The position numbers and the translations under genes were made by a program. The notes under the pieces are model-generated. The model searched no databases. It saw only the letters and a program-made list of their open reading frames with translations, and had not been told where the DNA came from. 64,000 nt of DNA, from positions 1-64,000 of the forward strand of contig CAYYNP010000014.1 of assembly GCA_964472545.1 (NCBI GenBank). The letters are read 5' to 3'. This document shows, in pieces, positions 34,670 through 43,424 of the stretch. Source of the DNA: CAYYNP01 sp964472545. GTDB taxonomy: Bacteria > Planctomycetota > Planctomycetia > Pirellulales > Thermoguttaceae. How positions within the stretch are numbered: the first letter of the stretch is position 1; each line of letters begins with the position of its first letter.

Positions 34670-36385
34670 CTATTCGCCTTCAGACCTCTTGGCAACACGG
34701 AAAACCTCTTCGAGAGTGGTGACCCCTCTTATCGCCTTCGAGATCCCGTCCCAATAGAGAGTGGTCATACCCTCGGAGATCGCTGCCCGGCGGTACAATT
34801 CGGTCGAGGCCTGTTGAAACGTCAGCGCGCGAATGTCGGACGACATCAGCAGCAACTCGAAGATGGCGATCCGGCCACGGAACCCGGATCCCTGGCAGTG
34901 GTTGCATCCACGGCCCATGGCGAATTCCGCGTTCTTGGCCATCTCTTGGGTGATTCCGGCGGCTTCGAGAACCGGCTGGCTGGGGCTGAAAGCCTGCTTG
35001 CACTTCTGGCAGACGACCCTCACCAGACGTTGCCCCATGATGGCCACCACACTGCTGGAGACCAGATATGAGGGCACACCCATGTCGATCAAACGTGTAA
35101 TAGCACTGGGCGCATCGTTCGTATGTAGTGTACTGAAAACCAAGTGTCCCGTCAGAGAGGCCTGAATTCCCATCTGAGCGGTCTCCAGGTCTCGCATTTC
35201 ACCAACCAGGATGATATTGGGCGCCTGACGCAGCATGGCGCGAATCACCCGCGCAAAATCGAGCCCGATGCGGTGGCGAATCTCGACTTGGTTTACCCCC
35301 TGAAGATAGTATTCCACCGGATCCTCTGCCGTGATGATCTTCTTGTCCGGCGTGTTCAAATCGTTCAGCGCGGCGTACAAGGAAGTCGTCTTGCCCGAGC
35401 CCGTGGGGCCGGTCACCAGGATGATGCCGTTGGGACGCTGGATCAGATTCTGGAATTTCCGGAAGTCCTCGTCAGAAAACCCGAGCTGCTTCAAACCGAC
35501 CTTGATGCTGTCCTTGTCGAGGATCCGCATCACCACCGACTGGCCGTGGTTGGTCGGGATCACACTCACTCGCAGGTCGAGTTCCTTCTCCCCCACGGTG
35601 ACCTTGATCCGCCCGTCTTGCGTCCGCCGGCGTTCGGCGATGTCGAGCTTCGAGAGGATCTTCACACGCGAAAGGATGGCACCAAGCAGACGCCTGGGGG
35701 GGCTATCGCGTTCGACCAGCACGCCGTCGATCCGATAACGCACCCGAATGCGGTCCTCGAACGGCTCGATGTGGATATCCGATGCCCGCAACTGGGCCGC
35801 CTCGGTGATAATCAACTGGACCAACCGCACGATCGGAGCGCTGCTCTCGTCGACGTCCTCGTCGCCGCCCTCGCCGTCCTCGTCGGTCGCCTCGAAGTCG
35901 ATCGCCGTATCGGTGAACTCCTGTAGCATCGAGTCGGCACTCTCGCCGACGGTCTGCCCGTAGTGGCGATTGATGGCCTCGAGAATACTCTCTCGGGGGG
36001 CCAGCGCGATCTCGATCTGGCGATTCAGAATGAACCGCAGCTTCTCGATCGTCTCGAAGTCGAGAGGATCGCTGACGATCACCGTCAATTCGCCGTCGCT
36101 TTCGGCCAACGGCAGCACGGCGTTCTCCCGCGCGACCGATTCGGGCACAAGCTCGACAACCGACGGAGGGATCATCGCATCCGCCAGATTGACGTACTCC
36201 CGGCCATGTTGCTCGGCCATCGCCTGCATCACGTCTTCGCCTGTGGCATATCCCAACCGGCTCAACGCGTCGGGCAACTTGCATCCCGAGCTGTCGGCCA
36301 TCTCGATGGCCTCGCGCAATTGGTCCGGGCTGATGGTGCCCTGACGAATGAGAATCTCCGTGTAGTCGACTTTTCGTTTGGCCAT
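34670..36385 (-). CDS. GspE/PilB-type assembly ATPase, copy 1
   Basis: A 571-aa ATPase, first gene of the operon. The N-terminal domain (MAKRKVDYTEILIRQGTISP, HGREYVNLADAMIPPSVVELVPE, DGELTVIVSDPLD) is the GSPII-E-N fold. An acidic linker (ATDEDGEGGDEDVDES) precedes the core: ASDIHIEPFEDRIRVRYRIDG, Walker A GPTGSGKTTSLYAAL, ITAEDPVEYYLQGVNQVE, Walker B IILVGEMRDLETAQMG and HTNDAPSAITRLIDMG. Zinc motif CQKCKQ...CNHCQGSGFRGR. GGAG lies 7 bases before the ATG at 36385; an upstream frame extension is rejected. It is clearly paralogous to copy 2, 2 kb away. Confidence 0.95.
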   Translation of the reverse strand: MAKRKVDYTEILIRQGTISPDQLREAIEMADSSGCKLPDALSRLGYATGEDVMQAMAEQHGREYVNLADAMIPPSVVELVPESVARENAVLPLAESDGELTVIVSDPLDFETIEKLRFILNRQIEIALAPRESILEAINRHYGQTVGESADSMLQEFTDTAIDFEATDEDGEGGDEDVDESSAPIVRLVQLIITEAAQLRASDIHIEPFEDRIRVRYRIDGVLVERDSPPRRLLGAILSRVKILSKLDIAERRRTQDGRIKVTVGEKELDLRVSVIPTNHGQSVVMRILDKDSIKVGLKQLGFSDEDFRKFQNLIQRPNGIILVTGPTGSGKTTSLYAALNDLNTPDKKIITAEDPVEYYLQGVNQVEIRHRIGLDFARVIRAMLRQAPNIILVGEMRDLETAQMGIQASLTGHLVFSTLHTNDAPSAITRLIDMGVPSYLVSSSVVAIMGQRLVRVVCQKCKQAFSPSQPVLEAAGITQEMAKNAEFAMGRGCNHCQGSGFRGRIAIFELLLMSSDIRALTFQQASTELYRRAAISEGMTTLYWDGISKAIRGVTTLEEVFRVAKRSEGE

Positions 36386-36829
36386 CAACGACTCCGGGTC
36401 GCAAAAGGGGGCCGGCGCAAATGGGGTATTCGGGAGGTGGCCGGGCGACGGCCACAAGCGGAGAGAGGTCGAAACGAACGTTCCACCCTATCCCATTTCG
36501 CGAAACTCGGACGCAGGCCCTACAATCCCTAGACTAACGGCACAAATCCCCATTGTCAACCGGCTGCCAAACGTCCGGAGGCCACCGGACGAACGGCTTG
36601 ACCACGCCCCCTGAAAGAACCGCTCCGCGTTTTCGTCCCGAGGGGTGCCCTAGGGAAAAGTGATGTTGACTTCGGCCGCTCGTTCCCAGTATGAACTGGC
36701 CCTCATTTTCGCGGGAATTCTCAACGCCTTCGTCGGCGTCTGGTGTGAGTCCAGGCCCCCCAAACGATGGGGGGAGCCGGTGGCGTGTGCCAACCTTTCC
36801 GTAAACAACCCGGGGTCCGTGTGGTGGTG
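36386..36829. other. divergent intergenic region between secretion and exopolysaccharide operons
   Basis: About 440 bases with no supported gene. It should hold promoters for both divergent operons. A good sigma-70-like plus-strand pair is annotated at 36666-36695. A C6/G6 hairpin (GGCCCCCC, loop AAACGAT, GGGGGG, about 36756-36776) lies in the presumed 5' leader of the exopolysaccharide operon. Confidence 0.5.
36666..36695 (+). promoter_or_regulatory. candidate sigma-70-type promoter of exopolysaccharide operon
   Basis: TTGACT (36666-36671, 5 of 6 consensus) and TATGAA (36690-36695, 4 of 6) are separated by 18 bases. It points toward the Wza-like gene 135 bases downstream. It is a match by eye only. 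Confidence 0.35.
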
Positions 36830-37957
36830 ATGACTCGATCGACGGCAAAACGACCGCACAGAAACCGTGCATCAGTGCGATGGCCCCACGCGGCCGTGGC
36901 CGCTCTGGTGCCGCTCGTCCTGGCGGCAGCCGGATGTACCAGCGGAATCCACTGCGCAACCGAGTTGCCGGCAGAGTTCGAGGCCCCGCTGGTCGAGAAC
37001 GTCGAGGAGATCAACCTCTCTCGGCTGCCCAATCTGGGCGGCAATAGCGATCGGATCGATCCGGGCGACGTGCTCGACGTGACGATCGTGACCAACTTCG
37101 GCAGCCTCAACGCCACGACCACGCCGGTTCGCGTTCGCCAGGACGGCTGGGCCAACGTCCCGCTGGTCGGGTCGGTCGACCTGGCCGGATTGGAATTGCT
37201 GGGCGCAGAACAAGCGATCGCGGCGGCGGCCGTCCACCGCCAGGTCTTCCAGCAGCCCCACATCACCGTGACCATGCGTCGCAAACGGACCAACGCGGTT
37301 TGGGTGGTGGGGGCCGTCAAGGAACCGAGTCGTTACGAAATCCCGCAGAGCTCCTGCTCGCTGTTCGCGGCGTTGGTCGCCGCCGGCGGATTGAGCGAAG
37401 ACGCCGACGGTGAGATCGAGATCCGCCGCCCGATGTTCTCCAACGTCGCCGGCTCGCAACAGCCCGGGCCGTCGACGATCGTCGGTCCCGACGGATACCA
37501 ATCGGTCCAACCGTCCGGGGCCTACGCCGGCCAGGTGACGAAGGTCAACTTGGCCGAGGCCGTCACCCAAGGTGGCGGCGGGGGGTATCTCGAAGACGGT
37601 ATGGTGATCAACGTGATGAAGCGGGCGCCGAAGCCGATCGGCGTCGTGGGCCTGGTCAAGCATCCGGCGGAAATCGAGATGCCGCCGAACCAGAACATGT
37701 ACTTGCTCGACGCCCTGGCCAAGGCCGGCGGCCGCACGATGCAGATCGCCGACAAGGTCTACATCATTCGCCGGATACCCGAACGGCAGCAGCCGGTCGT
37801 CATCTCCAGCAGCATCAAAGAAGCCAAGCTCGACGCCAAGGCCAACGTCCGCCTAGCCCCGGGCGACATCGTCAGCGTGGAACAGACACCGGTGACGGTC
37901 GTCTTCGACGCCCTGCAGAACTTCCTTCGATTCGGGGCCACGTTACCCCTGTTCTAA
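36830..37957 (+). CDS. Wza-type polysaccharide export lipoprotein
   Basis: A 375-aa outer-membrane polysaccharide export protein. The basic N-terminus and hydrophobic segment end in LAAAGC, a lipobox with Cys near residue 38. The polysaccharide-export domain (RIDPGDVLDVTIV... VRQDGWANVPLVGSVDLAGLE... ITVTMRR) is followed by two SLBB-like domains (VWVVGAVKEPSRYEIP, IGVVGLVKHPAEIEMPP). It should form the outer-membrane channel for capsule or exopolysaccharide. The ATG at 36830 follows a run of GTG codons, so the exact start is uncertain. It opens a plus-strand operon 19 bases before the Wzc-type gene. Confidence 0.9.
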   Translation: MTRSTAKRPHRNRASVRWPHAAVAALVPLVLAAAGCTSGIHCATELPAEFEAPLVENVEEINLSRLPNLGGNSDRIDPGDVLDVTIVTNFGSLNATTTPVRVRQDGWANVPLVGSVDLAGLELLGAEQAIAAAAVHRQVFQQPHITVTMRRKRTNAVWVVGAVKEPSRYEIPQSSCSLFAALVAAGGLSEDADGEIEIRRPMFSNVAGSQQPGPSTIVGPDGYQSVQPSGAYAGQVTKVNLAEAVTQGGGGGYLEDGMVINVMKRAPKPIGVVGLVKHPAEIEMPPNQNMYLLDALAKAGGRTMQIADKVYIIRRIPERQQPVVISSSIKEAKLDAKANVRLAPGDIVSVEQTPVTVVFDALQNFLRFGATLPLF

Positions 37958-37976
37958 CGCGAAGACCACCGCCGGC

Positions 37977-40340
37977 ATGTCCGAAGAAACCACGCTGCTG
38001 CAATCCGAGACCGACGGCGAAGCGACCACGCACATGGTCCACGCGGTGATGCGGTTCTTCATGGCCGTGCGGTATCGCAAGAGCGTGGTGATCACGGCAT
38101 TGGGCGTAACGGCGCTGTTGGGCGGGCTCTATTACGTCACCGCGACCGAGTATTACGCTGCCCACGCCCAGGTGATGGTGATCTACTCCGGCAACGACTC
38201 GTCGCCCTCTTCCGTGCCGTCGGACGGCACACGGCCGCAGACACTGATGCCCACTTTCGAGAGCCTCTTCACCAGCACGCGGGTGATCGAGCGGGCGCTG
38301 GAGCAGTTGGACCAGCCGGACGATCTCATCGATCTCGAGGGCGTGCCGCGGGCGGCCTGGGCGGAGGTGCTCAAGAAAAACCTCACCTCGCAGGCGTTGC
38401 GAAGCAAGCACATCGTGCAGATCAGCTACCGGTCGAAGAACCCCAAGACGGCCGTACGCGTGGTCAACGCAATCGTCGTCGCCTGCGAAGAGTTTCTCGA
38501 AGAGACCCACCGCGGCAACGCGGCTGAGATTCGCGATATCCTCGGCGGGGAAATCAAGAGCCTGGAAGAGGATCTGGCCGAGTGTTTGCGGGAGCGGAAA
38601 CAACTGAGCCTCGAAGCCGGTACGATGGGAATCTCTTCGGACAGCACCATCGTGCATCCGAAACTGCAGCGAGCGATCACGTCAAACGATATGTTGATGG
38701 CGGCCCAACGGCAGCGGGCCGAGTTGGAGGCCTCGCTGGCCACGATCTGGTCGGCCGTGCAAAACGGCGAAAACCTCCAGCCCCACGTGATGACCGTGGC
38801 CAACGTCGTCGGCGAGGAACTGCTGCTGAGGACGCTCGGCTTCAATCAGCGCGACGCGGTGGTCCAGGCCAACCTGGAGCGCAAACTGCTGGAGGATCGC
38901 GCCTCGCTGGAGAACATGTATAAGCAGGGACTCGGCCCTTCGCACCCGTGGGTCGGGGCCAAGGTCAACGAAATCCGCATGACCGAGCAACACCTGATCG
39001 ACTACCAACAACGGATCAACGCCCGGCTGGCCGAAATCCAAAACCATCAACTCGGCCCCGTGCTGCTGAGTACGGTTCAGCAGAAGCTGGCAGAAACCCG
39101 CGAACGGGAAAAGAACTTCGCCGTGCAGTACGAGCAGGCCCAGGTCGAGGCCAACGCCCACGCCATGAAGGTGGACGATCTCACGGCGGTCGAGTTGCGA
39201 TTCCGCAGGCTACAAGACCGCAACGCCACGTTGGACACGCGAATCCGAGAGATCCGCGTCGACGGGGCCGACGTTCGCACCAAGGTCACCGAGCCACCCG
39301 TGTTGGCCAAGAACCCCGTCTCGCCCAGCCTCAAACGTCTGCTGGTGATGGTGCTCGCCGGAGGCTTGGTGATCGGGCTGGGGCTGGTCTACGTGCTCGA
39401 CATCCTCGACGACCGCTTCCGCGGGGCCGACGAAATGCACGCCCAGCTTGGCGTACCCGTGCTGGCCATGGTGCGGCAACTCGAAACGTCCGAATCGACC
39501 GGGCCGGAAGCCCTGCGCGTCCACGTCGATCCCAACGGCGCCGAGTGCGAGGCCTTCCGTACGCTGCGGACCGCGCTGGCACTGGCCGACCGCGAGGCCC
39601 GGCGGATCGTGATCTCCAGCGCCGAGCCGGGCGACGGCAAGACGACCGTGTTGGCCAACCTGGCCGTTTCGTACGCCCAATCGGATAAGCGGACGCTGCT
39701 GATCGACGCCGACTTGCGGCGGCCCGGGCTGACGACGCTGATGGACATGCGCGGCGTCGACGGCCTTTCGGGTGTGATCCGCGGCAGCGACGACGTCGTC
39801 GGCATGGCGACCGCTCACATCCGTTCTTCGGGAATCGACGGCCTCGACGTGCTTTCTTCCGGGCCGCGCCCGACCAACCCGGCCGAACTGCTCGCCAACC
39901 CGCGATTCTCGGAGTTGTTGGCCTGGGCCGAGACGGTCTACGATCAGATCCTGATCGACAGCCCGCCTGCGCTGGCCACCAGCGACGCTTGTGTGGTCGG
40001 GCGGCTGGTCGACGGCGTGGTGATGGTCGTGCAGCCCGACAAGAACCGGCGCCGCCAGGTGATCCGCGCCGCCGAGAGTTTCGCCGCGCTGAAGATCCCT
40101 CTGCTGGGGATCGTGGTCAATCGGGTCGGCTCCGACAACGCCCCCGGCTACTACGGCTACGGCGGCGGATACGGGTACGGATACGACTACACGGAAGAAG
40201 AACGCGAAGGCGGCACGAGGATTGACGACCACGCGGCGTCGGCGGCTGAAGTGGAAGAACCGGCCGTCTTCTCGGTCCGGCAGGTTGTGCGGGAATCGGA
40301 CGAGTCGCAGCCGGCCGTCGCGCCGAGGCGGGTCGCTTAG
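37977..40340 (+). CDS. Wzc-type polysaccharide co-polymerase and bacterial tyrosine kinase
   Basis: A 787-aa fusion of a Wzz-type chain-length domain and a BY-kinase. Membrane helices lie at about 41-56 (VVITALGVTALLGGLYYV) and about 457-477 (LVMVLAGGLVIGLGLVYVLDIL), flanking a coiled-coil periplasmic domain (ELEASLATI, QQKLAETREREKNF). The cytoplasmic kinase shows Walker A AEPGDGKTT near 549, Walker A' LLIDADLRRP and Walker B ILIDSPP. The Tyr cluster GYYGYGGGYGYGYDY (about 723-737) is the expected autophosphorylation tail, but 50 further residues follow it. It controls polymer length together with the Wza-type and Wzy-type neighbours. Confidence 0.95.
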   Translation: MSEETTLLQSETDGEATTHMVHAVMRFFMAVRYRKSVVITALGVTALLGGLYYVTATEYYAAHAQVMVIYSGNDSSPSSVPSDGTRPQTLMPTFESLFTSTRVIERALEQLDQPDDLIDLEGVPRAAWAEVLKKNLTSQALRSKHIVQISYRSKNPKTAVRVVNAIVVACEEFLEETHRGNAAEIRDILGGEIKSLEEDLAECLRERKQLSLEAGTMGISSDSTIVHPKLQRAITSNDMLMAAQRQRAELEASLATIWSAVQNGENLQPHVMTVANVVGEELLLRTLGFNQRDAVVQANLERKLLEDRASLENMYKQGLGPSHPWVGAKVNEIRMTEQHLIDYQQRINARLAEIQNHQLGPVLLSTVQQKLAETREREKNFAVQYEQAQVEANAHAMKVDDLTAVELRFRRLQDRNATLDTRIREIRVDGADVRTKVTEPPVLAKNPVSPSLKRLLVMVLAGGLVIGLGLVYVLDILDDRFRGADEMHAQLGVPVLAMVRQLETSESTGPEALRVHVDPNGAECEAFRTLRTALALADREARRIVISSAEPGDGKTTVLANLAVSYAQSDKRTLLIDADLRRPGLTTLMDMRGVDGLSGVIRGSDDVVGMATAHIRSSGIDGLDVLSSGPRPTNPAELLANPRFSELLAWAETVYDQILIDSPPALATSDACVVGRLVDGVVMVVQPDKNRRRQVIRAAESFAALKIPLLGIVVNRVGSDNAPGYYGYGGGYGYGYDYTEEEREGGTRIDDHAASAAEVEEPAVFSVRQVVRESDESQPAVAPRRVA

Positions 40341-40395
40341 GGGGCAAACGAAACATCGTCAACGGAAACGGACACACAACCGTCGAGCGCCAGCC

Positions 40396-40468
40396 GTTTA
40401 GCCGCCGCCGGCACGGCGGCGTGAACCCAGTACACACGCAAACGTCGCCGTGCCGGCGACGGCTAAAC
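40396..40468. repeat. long hairpin repeat within exopolysaccharide operon
   Basis: The arm GTTTAGCCGCCGCCGGCACG (from 40396, ending 40418) is the reverse complement of 40446-40468 with a single mismatch over 23 bases. A partial third copy, GTTTAGCCGC, lies at 40486-40495, just before the next start codon. It lies in the 178-base gap between the kinase and ligase genes and could attenuate or stabilise the operon mRNA. Confidence 0.88.
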
Positions 40469-40518
40469 AAGAGGATTGGCAAGTCGTTTAGCCGCTAACG
40501 AGAATTCGAGTGCACGCG

Positions 40519-43395
40519 ATGTCACAAATTGGCCAATTCACGACGGCCCCACACTCGGCCGATCAACACGGCCGCGGCCAACTCGACCGGATCTTGCTGC
40601 AAACCGTCGACGCCGCACTGGCCGGCTGCATCTTCGTCGTGCCGCTGTTGATGGGTGGACGTCAGGCCCCGGGCCAACTGGCGCTGATCCTGCTGGCCGT
40701 CGTGGCCGCCTTGGCGTGGACCGTCCGCCAGAGCCTGCGGCGCGAGTTCGTCTGGCGTCCTTCCGTCGGCGAGGCACTGCTGCTGGCCGGCGTGTTGCTG
40801 TTGATTCTGCAAGTCGTTCCCCTGCCCCAGGCGATGCTGGCGTGGATGAGCCCTCATACGGGCGAGATGCTGCCGCTGTGGACCGCCGAGGCCGACGCCC
40901 CGGCGTCCTTCGGCGCATGGTCCACCGTTTCGCTAACTCCCGTGGCAACGAGGGCCGGCCTCTCGCTGCTGCTAGCCTATGCCCTGCTCTTCACGGTCAC
41001 CGTGCAGCGGGTTCGCGCCGTCGACGACGTCGAGCGGCTATTGCGTTGGATCGCCCTGTCCGCCGTGCTGATGGCCGGTTTCGGGCTGGTGCAACTACTG
41101 CTGAGCAACGGCAAGTTCTTCGGGTTCTACGAACATCCCTACTCGAACACCTCCGACTGGGCCAAGGGCAGCTTCAGCAACCGCAACCATTTTGCCCATT
41201 TCCTGGCCCTGGGCGTCGGGCCGTTGATCTGGTGGATGCAGCAACGGCGTAGCCGCCGGCGAAAACGAGCGGAGACGTTCGCAGTCGCCGGACACTCCGT
41301 CCGCAGCCAGGCGTCGTCGTTCGATCTGCGGGCGCTAGCGCTGGCCGTTGTTCTCTTTGCCGGGTTGCTCTCGCTCTCGCGAGGCGGCGTGGTGGCGATC
41401 TTCCTGGCCGCGGCCGCTTGCCTGGCCGTTTGTTATCGGGCCAAGACGGTCGGCACGCGTTTCATTCTCGTCATCGGCGGCGTGGCCCTGCTGACCGGCG
41501 GGTTGTTGACCGTCCATGGCCTCGATCGGGTCAGCGACCGGATGGACGATCTCAGCACGGGCTCGATCGACCAACTCGACGCCAAAGGCAGCCGGCGGAC
41601 GATTTGGACGGCCGTGATCGCCGGCACTGCCGACTACCGCCTGCTCGGGTCCGGCGTGGGCAGCCACCGCGAAGTCTACCCGATGTATCTGGAACAGGCC
41701 GCCGAGCGCGAATTCACCCACGCCGAGAGCGGCCCGTTGCAGATCTTGCTGGAGACGGGCATCGTGGGCCTGGGGTTGTTGCTGGCGGGCATCGGGGCCT
41801 GCGCGTTCTGGTGCATTCGAGGTCTGTCTCGGGCGAGTTCCGCCCGGATGCTGGTCTGTTTGGGAGCCGTCTCCGCGAGCCTGCTGATCAGTGTGGTCCA
41901 TTCGCTGGCCGATTTCGTCTGGTACGTGCCGGCCTGTACGGCAATCGTGGCCCTGCTGGCCGGCTGTGCTTGCCGCATGAGTCAACTGGCAGCCGAAGGG
42001 GCCGAACGTCGGGCACCTCGGATTGTCGTACCCGGCTACGTCGGGTGGGTACCGGCCGCGGTGGTGTTGGGCGTCGGCATTTGGATGATCGCCGGACACA
42101 TCGGCCCGGCACGGGCCCAACGAAGTTGGGATCGCTACAAGATCCTGGCCTTGGCCGCCGAACGGTCCGTTTGGGAAGAAGCCGACGAAGCGGAAGCACC
42201 GGCCACGCCCGAAGAAGCCGACCGACGCGCGCTGAACGCACTGTCGCGGATGGCCACCGAGCTGGAAACCGTGCTCGAGCACGATCCGAACAACGCCCGG
42301 GCACACATGCGGCTGGCCATCGCCTACCGCGATCGGTTCAACCTCTCCCGCCACCAAGCCAAGAGCCCTTTCACGATTCAGGGGTTTCGCGACGCGGCCA
42401 TCAACGCTTTGGAGAAGAGCAGCCAGGAAGACGTCGACCGCTGGCTTGCCCGCAACGAACGTCGCCCGATCCTCGGCCGTGCCTGGAACCACGCCCAGCA
42501 GGCGTTGCGGCTCTGCCCGCTGCAAGGCGAGGGCTACACGCTGTTGGCCGAACTGCGTTTTCTGTATGGAGCGGGCAGAGAAGAAGCCGAGCAGGCGCTG
42601 ATCGATCAGGCGGTCCGCGTGCGGCCCCGCGAGGGCACCGTACTCTTCCTGGCCGGTTTGGCCGCGTTTGAACGGGGAAACCGACTACGCGCCGCCGCCA
42701 CGACGGACGACGACGTCCGAAACACGGCTGCCGGTGAGGCGTTTGCCCAAGGTGAGGCCTATTGGCGGCGGGCCTTCCACAGCGGCAGCAAATACCAGAG
42801 ACAACTCATCCGCGAACTGGCCGGCCGGCTGCCCGTCGAGGCCTTCGTGAAGACCTATCAACCCGATCTGACGGGGCTGAAGCTGCTGCTGGAGCGTTAC
42901 GAGGAGTTGGGGCTTCAAGGCAACTTCGAGCAGTTCTACATGCGCTACGAACTGATGTGCCGCATCATGCAGCGCGATCCCGGTACACAGCAAGCCGCCG
43001 GCCGGTGGTGGCAAGAAGAGATGACGCGGCTCTGCGAACGCTACGCGGAGCAACTCGGCAACGCCGAAGACGACCTGTCGGAGGCCCGGGCGGCACGCGA
43101 ATGGCTCGCGTTGCACGACACCTACCGGCTACTGAGTGACCCGGCCGAAGCGCTGGGCTGTGCCGAACGCGCATTGTCCTGCGATGCGAGCAGCTTCCCC
43201 GTACACTACGCCTTGGCACACCGCCTCTTCGAGCACCAACGGTACGAAGAGGTGGAAGAGCACTTGCAGTGGTGTTGCACCAACTACGGGAGGCACGAAG
43301 GGGTCGAGCGATTGCGGAGGCGCACCGCCAAGGCGATCGCCGAGCGCCGATCTTCGACCGTCCTTTCACAACGCCCCACCTCCACGCCGCGATAA
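40519..43395 (+). CDS. O-antigen ligase/polymerase-like membrane protein with TPR-like C-terminal region
   Basis: A 958-aa protein. Residues 1 to about 530 hold about 12 membrane helices of the Wzy/WaaL (O-antigen ligase) family, with the signature SFSNRNHFAHFLALGVGPL, LLSLSRGGVVAI, LGSGVGSHREVYP and FTHAESGPLQILLETGIVGL (the conserved His near the periplasmic loop). From about 570 a soluble, helical region with TPR-like repeats follows (NNARAHMRLAIAYRD, EGYTLLAELRFLYGAG, GTVLFLAGLAAFERG, SSFPVHYALAHRLFEHQRYEEVEEH). It probably polymerises or attaches the exported glycan. The ATG at 40519 is chosen over GTG at 40510. Confidence 0.88.
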   Translation: MSQIGQFTTAPHSADQHGRGQLDRILLQTVDAALAGCIFVVPLLMGGRQAPGQLALILLAVVAALAWTVRQSLRREFVWRPSVGEALLLAGVLLLILQVVPLPQAMLAWMSPHTGEMLPLWTAEADAPASFGAWSTVSLTPVATRAGLSLLLAYALLFTVTVQRVRAVDDVERLLRWIALSAVLMAGFGLVQLLLSNGKFFGFYEHPYSNTSDWAKGSFSNRNHFAHFLALGVGPLIWWMQQRRSRRRKRAETFAVAGHSVRSQASSFDLRALALAVVLFAGLLSLSRGGVVAIFLAAAACLAVCYRAKTVGTRFILVIGGVALLTGGLLTVHGLDRVSDRMDDLSTGSIDQLDAKGSRRTIWTAVIAGTADYRLLGSGVGSHREVYPMYLEQAAEREFTHAESGPLQILLETGIVGLGLLLAGIGACAFWCIRGLSRASSARMLVCLGAVSASLLISVVHSLADFVWYVPACTAIVALLAGCACRMSQLAAEGAERRAPRIVVPGYVGWVPAAVVLGVGIWMIAGHIGPARAQRSWDRYKILALAAERSVWEEADEAEAPATPEEADRRALNALSRMATELETVLEHDPNNARAHMRLAIAYRDRFNLSRHQAKSPFTIQGFRDAAINALEKSSQEDVDRWLARNERRPILGRAWNHAQQALRLCPLQGEGYTLLAELRFLYGAGREEAEQALIDQAVRVRPREGTVLFLAGLAAFERGNRLRAAATTDDDVRNTAAGEAFAQGEAYWRRAFHSGSKYQRQLIRELAGRLPVEAFVKTYQPDLTGLKLLLERYEELGLQGNFEQFYMRYELMCRIMQRDPGTQQAAGRWWQEEMTRLCERYAEQLGNAEDDLSEARAAREWLALHDTYRLLSDPAEALGCAERALSCDASSFPVHYALAHRLFEHQRYEEVEEHLQWCCTNYGRHEGVERLRRRTAKAIAERRSSTVLSQRPTSTPR

Positions 43396-43424
43396 CGTCC
43401 CACACCTTGCGACATCGTTAGAGC

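Noticed and set aside
36756..36776. The C6/G6 hairpin upstream of the Wza-like gene as a riboswitch
   Set aside because: No consensus of a known aptamer such as the cyclic-di-GMP types was recognised.
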